A DNA stretch of 64,000 nucleotides from an uncultured Pelagibacteraceae bacterium (GCA_902589505.1 CACITE010000001.1:1-64000); one strand, 5' to 3'. Positions 11,023-20,187 are shown, counted from the first letter of the stretch. Numbers and translations: made by a program. Notes: generated by a model not told the origin, from the sequence alone.

Positions 11023-11907
11023 ATGGAACTTTTTACTAAATTTCCTACGATGGAACGATCAGCTCTTGCCGAGTTGAGAAAAGGAATTGATTTTGCTTTT
11101 AGAGATTTTTCTAAAGCGTACGGTGATTCTTTAGAAGCTTTTTTTGATCCATTATTATTTTTTTTAGTCAGATTGGAAAAGTTATTAATTACTTCTCCCT
11201 GGCCAATAATAATAATAATTATTTGTGGTTTAGCTTGGATTGGTTCAAGAAACTGGAAGTTGGTTCTTGGAGCAGCAATAGCATTTTTCTTTATCGGTTA
11301 CTTTGGTATGTGGGAAGATTGTATGGCAACAGTAGCAATTATTACTGTGTGTGTAATTATATGTATGTTTGTGGGAATACCAACGGGTGTATTGATGGCT
11401 CGTTCGGATAGAGTTGAAAGGGCAATTTTACCTATTTTAGATATGATGCAAACAATTCCAAGTTTTGTATATTTAATCCCAATACTAATGTTACTTGGAA
11501 TTGGAAAAGTTCCTGGATTAATAGCAATTTGCATTTACGCAGTTCCCCCAATAATAAGATTGACTAATCTCGGAATTCGGGAGGTAGATAAAGAAACTTT
11601 AGAAGCAAGCACAGCTTATGGTGCAACAACATTTCAAAAATTAAGAACAGTACAAATTCCACTAGCGCTACCAACGGTTTTTGCTGGAGTCAACCAAACT
11701 ATTATGATGGCTTTAGCAATGGTTGTTATTGCTTCAATGATAGGTGTAAAAGGTTTAGGAGTACCCATCTTGAGAGCAGTTTTAAATCAGTATCTTGCTT
11801 TAGGACTATTTAATGGTTTAGCAATTGTAGCTTTAGCAATTATTTTTGATAGAATTGCACAGGAGTATGGTCGTAGAATACAAAAACACCGTGGATACAA
11901 AAAATAA
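11023..11907 (+). CDS. proW: Glycine betaine/proline ABC transporter permease (ProW family)
   Basis: MQTIPSFVYLIPILMLLGIGKVPGLIA and EASTAYGATTFQKLRTVQIPLALPT motifs typical of ProW. Confidence 0.92.
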   Translation: MELFTKFPTMERSALAELRKGIDFAFRDFSKAYGDSLEAFFDPLLFFLVRLEKLLITSPWPIIIIIICGLAWIGSRNWKLVLGAAIAFFFIGYFGMWEDCMATVAIITVCVIICMFVGIPTGVLMARSDRVERAILPILDMMQTIPSFVYLIPILMLLGIGKVPGLIAICIYAVPPIIRLTNLGIREVDKETLEASTAYGATTFQKLRTVQIPLALPTVFAGVNQTIMMALAMVVIASMIGVKGLGVPILRAVLNQYLALGLFNGLAIVALAIIFDRIAQEYGRRIQKHRGYKK

Positions 11908-11914
11908 ATAATAT

Positions 11915-13135
11915 TTAAATTTTTTTGATCCTGCTGCTAATACCTTGTTCTTCTTTCAAATTAAAATCTTTAGAATTTAAATCATATAATTCTTTAATTC
12001 TTAACCTATTCGTTGAAACAGTTGGTATGTTTTTTTTTCTCATCCCCTCATGTCTTGCATAGACTGCTTTTTTTTTGTTAACCTGATGAGGTTGAAAATC
12101 ATCGATATCTTCTATTTTTAACTTGCCTCCAATGTGAATAAAACCAGCCTTGGCTGCATCATCTATTAAATTTAAACCTTTTTTAGTTCTAATAATTGCT
12201 GCGTTAAAACCTTCGTCCTCACCTTTTGGCGACCCGCCTCTCCATGTATCTAATGCAGCAATATCAGAACTTTCTCCAATCGCATCAGGACAAATTTTAC
12301 ATCTAAAATGAACTCTCCAAGTAGATTCTTCTCCCCAAAAAGAATTGTATTCACGATCATGTTCTCTTCCATCTTTTGTTTTAATATACATTTTTCCTGG
12401 ATTACCGAATCCTCTGTATCTAAAAACAGTTAACTCTTCTTCTTTCACTTTAAAACTTTCAATAAAATCCTGTGATTTTGTAAATTCAGTTGATCCTCCA
12501 CAAACTAAGGTTAATAAATATTTGCATAACTTATTAACTCTTTCATCTGATTTTGATAATTGTCTTATGGCACTAATATCGCAAGGTTTGCCTACAAATG
12601 CAAAAGGTTGGTTTAAATTTAAAGCAAAATGAAATTTATCCAAAGGAGAAGCGGGTCCATATCTTGAACAACTTCCAGAATCTAATAATTCATTCTTACT
12701 ATAACTGAGTTTAGATATACTCCGCATTGGTTTTTCAGGATCTGTAACTGTGTGTAAAATAAATTTTACTTTTTTTGATTCTAATAAATAAAGCGAAAGC
12801 CCATTTAATAATCCACCAGTTGAACTTTCAAATCTAATTTTATCATCAGTAGACCATGCGTAGCATAAAGATAAATAGTAACCCCAAACCAAATTATGTT
12901 TGGCTTTTTGATCAACTAGATTCTTTGGAAGACCATCAACAATAACACCAGGACAAACATTTAGTATTTTATTAAAATTGTCAGATGATATTTTGTTTAT
13001 TTCTTTAGGCTCAAGTCTTCCTTTATCAGACATAGATATTTCAATTTTATCTTTTCCTGTAATGCTTTGACAAAGACCACAACCAATACAAAGGCCATTA
13101 TTTACAATATCGCTTAATTTATTTATGGATGTCAT
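11915..13135 (-). CDS. Coenzyme F420 hydrogenase/dehydrogenase beta-subunit (FrhB/FdhB) family iron-sulfur flavoprotein
   Basis: N-terminal CIGCGLCQ ferredoxin-like motif, central STGGLLNGLSLYLLE, FVGKPCDISAIRQL and CKICPDAIGESSDIAALDTW typical of FrhB family. Confidence 0.85.
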   Translation of the reverse strand: MTSINKLSDIVNNGLCIGCGLCQSITGKDKIEISMSDKGRLEPKEINKISSDNFNKILNVCPGVIVDGLPKNLVDQKAKHNLVWGYYLSLCYAWSTDDKIRFESSTGGLLNGLSLYLLESKKVKFILHTVTDPEKPMRSISKLSYSKNELLDSGSCSRYGPASPLDKFHFALNLNQPFAFVGKPCDISAIRQLSKSDERVNKLCKYLLTLVCGGSTEFTKSQDFIESFKVKEEELTVFRYRGFGNPGKMYIKTKDGREHDREYNSFWGEESTWRVHFRCKICPDAIGESSDIAALDTWRGGSPKGEDEGFNAAIIRTKKGLNLIDDAAKAGFIHIGGKLKIEDIDDFQPHQVNKKKAVYARHEGMRKKNIPTVSTNRLRIKELYDLNSKDFNLKEEQGISSRIKKI

Positions 13136-13138
13136 ATT

Positions 13139-13543
13139 TTATTTCTTTGGATATCGTTTAGATTTTGGTAAACGATTATCAAGTCTATAATATTCTAATT
13201 TATTTTTTACAAATATATTCATCTCCGTTTTAAGTTTGACTGGTCTATTAAACATTCCTGCTGAAATATGCATATCTTTTGAACCTGTTGATCTATAAAA
13301 TAAGCTTGCCCCACATTTATTACAAAATCCTCTTTTTGCTCCTTTAGAGGACTTGAACCATTTTAAAGTTTTTTTTTTATAAAATTTAATATTATCTAAT
13401 TTAACAGCAGTATAAGCCGCATGGTGTCCATGAGTTTTCATACATTGAATACAATGACAATTATGAATATCTCTATGGCGACCTTTGGTTTTAAACCGTA
13501 TACTACCGCAAAGGCAATTTGCCGTAAGAGAAATATTTTTCAT
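13139..13543 (-). CDS. GFA family (CENP-V/GFA domain) zinc protein
   Basis: CLCGSIRF...CHCIQCMKTHG...GFCNKCGASLFYR motifs of the GFA fold. Confidence 0.88.
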   Translation of the reverse strand: MKNISLTANCLCGSIRFKTKGRHRDIHNCHCIQCMKTHGHHAAYTAVKLDNIKFYKKKTLKWFKSSKGAKRGFCNKCGASLFYRSTGSKDMHISAGMFNRPVKLKTEMNIFVKNKLEYYRLDNRLPKSKRYPKK

Positions 13544-14487
13544 TTTCTAATTTTATTTTCGTATTTTTTTCTTAATTTTTGAAGATTAACTAAATATTCG
13601 TCCCTTATATTTGATATCATTGCTACAGATTTACCTTTAGCTTGTTGTCTAGTCCCAGATATAACTCTCGATGATAGTTTTTTAGATAGTTTTGGTGCTT
13701 TAAGTTTAGTCCAAGGTAATTTTAGTGCAGGTCCAAATTGTTCTAACATATGCTTCATTCCAGCTTTACCCCCTGCTAAATGATAAGTTAAAAATATTCC
13801 CATTAAAGACCATCTTAATCCCGGACCATCTTCAATTGATCTATCCAAATCTTTAGTAGATGCATAACCTTCATTGACTATATGCAAAGCCTCTCTCCAT
13901 AAAGCCTCTTGAAGTCTGTCTGCCAAATAACCGGGCAATTCTTTTTTTACCATAATTGGATTCATTGATATTGATTTGTAAAATTTATTAGCTTTGTTTA
14001 AAAATTTCTTTTTTGTTTTTTTTCCAGGAACGATCTCAACTCCAGGACACATATAAACAGGATTAAATGGGTGACCGATCATAGTTCGTGCTGGATTTTT
14101 ACATTTGGAATATATTCTGGTTGGTAGTAGACCAGATGAACTAGATGAAATAATAGCATTAGTTTTTGAGTATTTTCCAATAATACTCATTAACTTGGTT
14201 TTTATTTTATAATTTTCAGTTGCACATTCCTGAATAAAATCAGCTTCTTTTAGAGCTTCTTCAATTGACGTTACATATTTAAAATTTTTTAAATTAAGTG
14301 TTTTTTTATTGAATAATTTTTTTACATAAGGCCAAGTACGTTTTATCTCAGAAACTAATCTCTTTTTTAATTTTAGATCTTTATCAAATGCAACAACTTT
14401 TTTATTATGGGCTAGACATCTTATAATCCATCCAGCACCAATAACTCCTGTTCCTATGACTGTAACTTTATTTATATTATTTGGCAC
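13540..14487 (-). CDS. 3-hydroxyacyl-CoA dehydrogenase family protein, L-carnitine dehydrogenase-like
   Basis: Rossmann motif GTGVIGAGW, GHPFNPVYMCPGVEIVPG, GPGLRWSLMGIFLTYHLAGGKAGMKHMLEQFGP (carnitine dehydrogenase-like C-terminus); 4-nt overlap with downstream gene. Confidence 0.82.
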   Translation of the reverse strand: MPNNINKVTVIGTGVIGAGWIIRCLAHNKKVVAFDKDLKLKKRLVSEIKRTWPYVKKLFNKKTLNLKNFKYVTSIEEALKEADFIQECATENYKIKTKLMSIIGKYSKTNAIISSSSSGLLPTRIYSKCKNPARTMIGHPFNPVYMCPGVEIVPGKKTKKKFLNKANKFYKSISMNPIMVKKELPGYLADRLQEALWREALHIVNEGYASTKDLDRSIEDGPGLRWSLMGIFLTYHLAGGKAGMKHMLEQFGPALKLPWTKLKAPKLSKKLSSRVISGTRQQAKGKSVAMISNIRDEYLVNLQKLRKKYENKIRK

Positions 14488-14489
14488 AA

Positions 14490-15221
14490 TTATTCCTTGT
14501 AAGACGGATCAACAGAATCACATCTTCTAAGCAAGGCTGGCCATTCATTTGGACCTGGAGAAAAAGCATCATATGCTTTTACAGTTTTTTCCCATAAAGA
14601 TTTTGCGGCTGTTTCTAACTTTAAGCCTGACCCTTGAGCCTGCACAGCGACTTCGCACATTCTTATAGCGTAATACATATTCATGAATGATTCCCCCGCC
14701 GTTTCTCCAACGGTTAAAAGTCCATGGTTCCTCATAATTAAAACTTTATTTTCTCCAAGATTTTTTGCTATTCTAAATCTTTCATCTTTATCTACCGATA
14801 TACCTTCCCAATCATGGTATCCAACTTTTCCGTAAAGCATAGCTGAGTCTTGAACTAAATATGGAATTCCATCTTTTAAAGAAGTTGCAGCTAATGCTTT
14901 TGGTGGATGGGCATGGAAAACAAATTTATTTTTTGGATGATTTAAGTGAACAGCGCTATGAATTATAAAACCTGCTGTATTTACATTTTCTGGACCTTCT
15001 AACACTTTACCATTTTCATCCACCTTAATTAAATTAGATGCTTTTACTTCTTCATAAACAAGTCCAAATTGATGCATAAAAAAAGTATGATCTGTTCCAG
15101 GCGTTCTTGCAGTTATATGATTCCAAACCGTATCATCCCAACCCATCATATGAGTTAATCTAAACATGGCCGCAAGATCGACTCTTACTTTCCATTCAGC
15201 TTCATTAATATTTTTTTTCAT
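14490..15221 (-). CDS. Class II aldolase/adducin family protein
   Basis: HAHPPKALAA and LIMRNHGLLTVGETAGESFMNMYYAIRMCE motifs. Confidence 0.9.
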   Translation of the reverse strand: MKKNINEAEWKVRVDLAAMFRLTHMMGWDDTVWNHITARTPGTDHTFFMHQFGLVYEEVKASNLIKVDENGKVLEGPENVNTAGFIIHSAVHLNHPKNKFVFHAHPPKALAATSLKDGIPYLVQDSAMLYGKVGYHDWEGISVDKDERFRIAKNLGENKVLIMRNHGLLTVGETAGESFMNMYYAIRMCEVAVQAQGSGLKLETAAKSLWEKTVKAYDAFSPGPNEWPALLRRCDSVDPSYKE

Positions 15222-16063
15222 CAGTCTGTTAATCCATCTCCTTGAATATTCTCTCTTTCAAAATGAATTGGCAAGGCCTTTCCATAAACTTGTTTAGAAT
15301 GTTCAGGTTTATTAATCTTCAAAGAGTCTTTTACATAACAAGGTAAAGCAATATATCTTGATGTTTTGCCTTCAATTTTTGTTACTCGATGCATTGAAAA
15401 TCTTCCCTTAAAAATTTGTAAATCACCAGGTTTTAAATCTAAAGATTTAACTTTTTTTCTGTCACCTTTTAAAACTTTGCTGACTTCTTCAAAGTTTTCA
15501 TTATCTTTATTTCTCAAATCTGGGGCGTACTCAAAAAATCCTCCTTTTTCTGTTTTTTGTACTAAAATACTTAAAGTAAATTCATTTCCATCAAAGTGCC
15601 AAGGAAAATAGTGATCAGTATGCATAACACTGTATGGATTTTTACCCAATGGATCTGCCCATGTGTAAAGAGGAAATACCTCAAGACTATCTGATACAAA
15701 TTTTAGCATTTCTTCTAAATCGTAAAACTTATTTAGATCCGAATCTTTTTTTAAGTCATCTGAATTTAAGTAACCACTTTGTCTAACAGTAAATATTCTT
15801 TTTGGATGATTTTCAGGAAGAGATTTATCTTCTTTTGTAAAATAAGGATTATGTTTATCGCTTGTAAAATAAATTTTGCTTAAGTTTTTATCCACCTCAT
15901 CTTTCATTTTTTTGATAGAATCTGGTCTAATGAAATCAGGAAGAACACAACAACCATCCTCATTAAGTTGTTTTCTAGTGTAATTGGTTAATTCTTTATA
16001 TTTTAAAGAACCAATTTCGTTTATCGGATATTTTTCTAAATTTATTATCTTATTTATATCCAT
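15221..16063 (-). CDS. Fe(II)/2-oxoglutarate oxygenase, BesD/HalD-like (phytanoyl-CoA dioxygenase superfamily)
   Basis: WHFDGNEFTLSILVQ...GGFFEYAPDLR...GDLQIFKGRFSMHRVTKIEGKTSRYIAL; HxD...H metal triad. Confidence 0.75.
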   Translation of the reverse strand: MDINKIINLEKYPINEIGSLKYKELTNYTRKQLNEDGCCVLPDFIRPDSIKKMKDEVDKNLSKIYFTSDKHNPYFTKEDKSLPENHPKRIFTVRQSGYLNSDDLKKDSDLNKFYDLEEMLKFVSDSLEVFPLYTWADPLGKNPYSVMHTDHYFPWHFDGNEFTLSILVQKTEKGGFFEYAPDLRNKDNENFEEVSKVLKGDRKKVKSLDLKPGDLQIFKGRFSMHRVTKIEGKTSRYIALPCYVKDSLKINKPEHSKQVYGKALPIHFERENIQGDGLTD

Positions 16064-16065
16064 GT

Positions 16066-16917
16066 CTAATCAGCTAAACCATCCGATCTTGGCTTATTCC
16101 TTTCAATGTGAATTGGCAACACTTTACCATATATAGCTTTTGAATGCTCTGGAGTATTTACTCTCCAGGGATCCAAAACATAAGCGGGTATGCAAAGATA
16201 TCTGGAACGATTTCCTTCTATTTTTGTTACACGATGAAGAGTAAAACGTCCTTTAAATATTTGAAGATCACCTGGTTCTAGTTTTAATTGACGAACTCTT
16301 TTACGTTCTCCATCGAGTACTTTTTTAACTTCTTCTAATTTTTCATTTCCAGGCTCACGTATGTTTGGGCAATATTCAAATATTCCACCTTTCTCAGGTT
16401 TTTGTATCATGAAACTTAAAGTAAATTCGCAGCTATCAAAGTGCCAAGGAAGAATACCGTTTGGTTTCATAACATTATAAGCATGACATGCTAGAGGGTC
16501 TGCCCATCTGTAAATTGGTGATATCCCAAGACAAGCTGAAACAAAATTTAAAAGTTCATCTTGTTCATAAAGAAATTTCATCTCAGAATCTTTTGGAAAG
16601 ACATCCGAGTTTAAATATCCATTATAACGATCCATAAATATTCTTTTAGGATGATCTTTTGGTAAAGAAGGATCGTCTTTTGAATATAGATATGCGTTTA
16701 TACTTTGTTTTGACATATAAACTTCATCGAGCTGTTTTTCTAACTCTGTATTCATTATTTTTAAAGATTTTGGCAAAATGAAACCAGGAATGGTAGAACA
16801 ACTAAACTGATCTAAATCACTTTTACATTTTTTTATTATTTCTTTAATTAATGAATTATTTAGATCATGAATTGGATATTTTTTAAGATCGACAATAGTT
16901 TCTAATCTATTACTCAT
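16066..16917 (-). CDS. Fe(II)/2-oxoglutarate oxygenase, BesD/HalD-like, tandem paralog of preceding gene
   Basis: WHFDSCEFTLSFMIQKPEKGGIFEYCPNIREP...GDLQIFKGRFTLHRVTKIEG; closely similar to 15221-16063 product. Confidence 0.75.
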   Translation of the reverse strand: MSNRLETIVDLKKYPIHDLNNSLIKEIIKKCKSDLDQFSCSTIPGFILPKSLKIMNTELEKQLDEVYMSKQSINAYLYSKDDPSLPKDHPKRIFMDRYNGYLNSDVFPKDSEMKFLYEQDELLNFVSACLGISPIYRWADPLACHAYNVMKPNGILPWHFDSCEFTLSFMIQKPEKGGIFEYCPNIREPGNEKLEEVKKVLDGERKRVRQLKLEPGDLQIFKGRFTLHRVTKIEGNRSRYLCIPAYVLDPWRVNTPEHSKAIYGKVLPIHIERNKPRSDGLAD

Positions 16918-18152
16918 TATAAATTTTCTAGTGGATGATGGGACATTAACTCAAGTCCATTATTGCCAACTAAATATTGTTGTTCTAATTTTACTCCTTC
17001 TTTACCTCCCACTTTTCCAATATAAGTCTCAACTGTAATAGTCATATTTTTTTCAAAACGACCTTCTCTTTGACCTCCGTCAGTTGGATATCTTATCATT
17101 GGCCACTCATCACAAAGCCCAATACCATGAACCATACAAGAATATCTATTCCCATAATATTCTTTTGGAAGTTTCCAAGACTTTTCAGTGAATTCTTTAA
17201 AGGATAATCCAGGTTTAATTAATCTAGAATTATGATTTATTTGTTCTACACCCATTAAATATAATTTTTTTTGCTCATCATTAAATTTGTTTCCTTCAAC
17301 AAAGGCTCTGGATATATCTGCGCAATACCCATAAGGACCCACCATATCGGTGTCAAAAGATACCATTTCACCGCTTTGAATAATTTTATTGCTACTTTCT
17401 TGCATCCATGGATTTGTTCTTTCTCCAGATGATAAAATTCTACATTCAACCCATTCTCCTCCATGCTCTATATTAGTTTTGTGTAAAATTGACCAAAGCT
17501 CATCTTCAGTCATTCCAGCTTCAAGCTCATTTCTCATTTTATTGACCGCAATTTCTGCAACGTCGATAGCTGCCTTCATGCATTTTAGCTCTTCTGGTGA
17601 TTTAATAACTCTTGCTTGCTCAACTATTGATTTTGCATCAACAACTTCAATGCCTGATTTATTCAAAGCTGTTATTGCTGGACCATTAATGACGTCAATT
17701 GCCAGCTTTTTAGTTTTAAAATATGAATTTGATAAATCTTTTACTTCATTAATCCATTTTTCCAACTGGATTCCAGCCTGATCTCCATTACTAAAATAAT
17801 CCCAAGTTATTGCCGGTCTAATTTCATTAATTAAATTTAAATGTTCGGATAATTTCTCACAGTTAAAATATTCATAAAGAATTACTGGACCATTAACAGG
17901 TATAAAACAGTAACGAGTTAAATTATGCATATTATAGACGCTCATGTTAACTGCATCGAGTGCATATCTGACATTGACAGGATCAAATAATATACAAGCT
18001 TCAAGATTATTTTTTTCTAACTCTTTTTTAACTCTATCTAATCTGTAAGATCTAAGTTTATGAAAATTTATTTCATCTTCTCTTAATCTTTTTTTTGTTA
18101 CAAAATTTTGTTTGGGTTTTATGTTCGGGTTAATTTTTCTATTAAATCTCAT
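16917..18152 (-). CDS. dddP: M24 metallopeptidase-fold protein, DddP-like (candidate DMSP lyase)
   Basis: WVECRILSSGERTNPWMQES, SFDTDMVGPYGYCADISRAF, YSCMVHGIGLCDEWP, TVETYIGKVGGKEGVKLEQQ; metal/catalytic residue spacing matches that recalled for DddP. Confidence 0.68.
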   Translation of the reverse strand: MRFNRKINPNIKPKQNFVTKKRLREDEINFHKLRSYRLDRVKKELEKNNLEACILFDPVNVRYALDAVNMSVYNMHNLTRYCFIPVNGPVILYEYFNCEKLSEHLNLINEIRPAITWDYFSNGDQAGIQLEKWINEVKDLSNSYFKTKKLAIDVINGPAITALNKSGIEVVDAKSIVEQARVIKSPEELKCMKAAIDVAEIAVNKMRNELEAGMTEDELWSILHKTNIEHGGEWVECRILSSGERTNPWMQESSNKIIQSGEMVSFDTDMVGPYGYCADISRAFVEGNKFNDEQKKLYLMGVEQINHNSRLIKPGLSFKEFTEKSWKLPKEYYGNRYSCMVHGIGLCDEWPMIRYPTDGGQREGRFEKNMTITVETYIGKVGGKEGVKLEQQYLVGNNGLELMSHHPLENL

Positions 18153-18153
18153 G

Positions 18154-19353
18154 TTAAACCAAATTTGTAGCTATCCATTTATGAAAATGGTGAGTTGGAT
18201 TATCCATAACTGGTGAAAAGTTGCCTCCATTATATGAAGGTGAGTTTCTTCCTTCTTGCATTCCCTCAATAATGTTCAAATCTTCTGATTGTACACCTTT
18301 CCACAATTTATAATTTTGTTTTCTTAAAGTTTTGTATTTTTTTGAATTAGCGGGATTATTTCCTACGTAATAAATTTCCATATGCTCAAAAGTTAAAGTA
18401 TGGTTAATAGGTTCTAACCAGTAGATGTAAAAATGATCTTTATGTATGCCTAACATTATATTTGGAAAGAGAGCAACATATTCAGCAATGTTTAATTTAT
18501 CTTTAGGCCAATTAGGAAAACATGGAAATTTAATTTTACCTTTAAATCTTGGATTATATACAACAGTACCTTGTCCTGCGAAGCGATTAGGCAAACCTTC
18601 AATATGATAATGATCGCTTATTTTTGAATAGGAATTTAAACCAGGATGAACCCATGGAAGATGATAGCTTTCACAATAATTTTCAATTGCAAATTTCCAA
18701 TTACATTTTGCAGTTAATTTAAAATATCCAAAATCTTTTGAATGTATAATTAGTTTTTGATCATTTTCTGTCCAAAATTTCGACCAACGATCTTTTAGTG
18801 GTTTGATATATTCGTCAAAGGAAATTTCATTATTTGAGATATTTACCATAATCATATCTAACCAAACATAAGATCGTACTTCTTTTAGTCCATTTTTAGA
18901 TTTATCAAAATCTTTAGATTCATGCTTGTCCATTCCTCCCAAATGAGGTGTTGCAACGAGTTTTCCTTCTAAATTGTAAGACCATGAATGGTAAGGGCAT
19001 CTTAAAACATTTTTAATTGAACATTTGTTTTGCAAAATTTTATAACCTCTGTGACTACAAACATTATGGTAAACTTTAATTTTATTTTTTTCTGTTCTTA
19101 ATACAATTAAAGGTATCCCTAGCAAATCTAAGGGTTTTGCGTCTCCCATTTTAGGAATCGAACTTGCAACTCCAATCATTACCCACTTATCTTCAAATAT
19201 TTTTTTTCGTTCTATTTTTGAATATTCTTTATTGTTATTGTAACATTCGTTAGGTAAACCATGTGCCTCACTTATAGGCTTATTGACGAAATCAAGTTTT
19301 TCCTTTTTTACAATATCATAAATATTTATGTGTCCGTTGGCTTTAGAACTCAT
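18154..19353 (-). CDS. Rieske (2Fe-2S) aromatic-ring-hydroxylating-type oxygenase alpha subunit
   Basis: Rieske motif CSHRGYKILQ...CPYHSWSY and downstream mononuclear iron region (ENYCESYHLPWVHPG); start MSSKANGH at 19353 preferred over the ORF-track start at 19440. Confidence 0.88.
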   Translation of the reverse strand: MSSKANGHINIYDIVKKEKLDFVNKPISEAHGLPNECYNNNKEYSKIERKKIFEDKWVMIGVASSIPKMGDAKPLDLLGIPLIVLRTEKNKIKVYHNVCSHRGYKILQNKCSIKNVLRCPYHSWSYNLEGKLVATPHLGGMDKHESKDFDKSKNGLKEVRSYVWLDMIMVNISNNEISFDEYIKPLKDRWSKFWTENDQKLIIHSKDFGYFKLTAKCNWKFAIENYCESYHLPWVHPGLNSYSKISDHYHIEGLPNRFAGQGTVVYNPRFKGKIKFPCFPNWPKDKLNIAEYVALFPNIMLGIHKDHFYIYWLEPINHTLTFEHMEIYYVGNNPANSKKYKTLRKQNYKLWKGVQSEDLNIIEGMQEGRNSPSYNGGNFSPVMDNPTHHFHKWIATNLV

Positions 19354-19458
19354 AGTAAAAATCCTAGCATTTTCATATAATATAGCAATGTATTTGCGAC
19401 ACCTTGCTATCGAAAATTCTGGACATTCCCCAGGATCCACTGATATATCCCGAAGACC

Positions 19459-20187
19459 ATGAATTTTTCCATAGAGATTACAATGAGGACGAACCTATTA
19501 AACCTACCCAAGGTTAAAGATGTTTATATTACGATGCTTCCAGGTGACGATTATAAAGAAGTAGCAAAAAAAGCAACAGAACTTGTTAAGTCTGGCTTTA
19601 ATGCGGTTCCTCATTTTCCAGCACGTTCAATAAAGAATTTGGAAGATTTAAAGGATTATGTAAACAGATGTAAGGGGGGTGGAGTAAAACAGGCTTTATT
19701 AATAGGGGGTAGCTCACAACCCATTGGAGATTTTCATTGCTCTTTACAATTATTAGAGACGAAATTATTTGAGGGTTGGAAGATAGGAATTGCTGGACAT
19801 CCAGAAGGTTCTCCTGATATATCCGACTCGGATTTAGAAAAAGCCATGATAGATAAGAAACCTTATGCTGACTATATTGTTACCCAATGGGTTATGAACG
19901 CTGATTCTATAATCAAATTTATTACTAAACAAAAATTACCAGTACATGTTGGAATTACTGGGCCCCTGAAGATAAGCAGCCTGTTAAAGTTTGCAAATAT
20001 TGTTGGGGCAAAAAATTCCATAAACTTTCTTAAATCTAATATGACTAAAGCTGTAGATTTATTAAAACCCAGAAATCCAAACGATATAATTGAAAAACTT
20101 AAAGGATCAACTGAGAATTTTCATATTTATACTTTTGGCGGTCTAACAGAAACTAACAAATGGTTAACGGAGAATAATTATGCCTAA
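19459..20187 (+). CDS. Methylenetetrahydrofolate reductase-like (MetF-related) protein
   Basis: MLPGDDYKEVAKKATELVKSGFNAVPHFPARS, LIGGSSQPIGDFHCSLQLLE, IGIAGHPEGSPD; alternative start at 19483. Confidence 0.78.
   Translation: MNFSIEITMRTNLLNLPKVKDVYITMLPGDDYKEVAKKATELVKSGFNAVPHFPARSIKNLEDLKDYVNRCKGGGVKQALLIGGSSQPIGDFHCSLQLLETKLFEGWKIGIAGHPEGSPDISDSDLEKAMIDKKPYADYIVTQWVMNADSIIKFITKQKLPVHVGITGPLKISSLLKFANIVGAKNSINFLKSNMTKAVDLLKPRNPNDIIEKLKGSTENFHIYTFGGLTETNKWLTENNYA

Noticed and set aside
12345-12632. 95-aa plus-strand ORF
   Set aside because: Fully inside and antisense to the FrhB-like gene; no recognisable motif
17389-17781. 130-aa plus-strand ORF
   Set aside because: Antisense to the DddP-like gene with strong sense-strand protein motifs; no family recognised; likely shadow ORF
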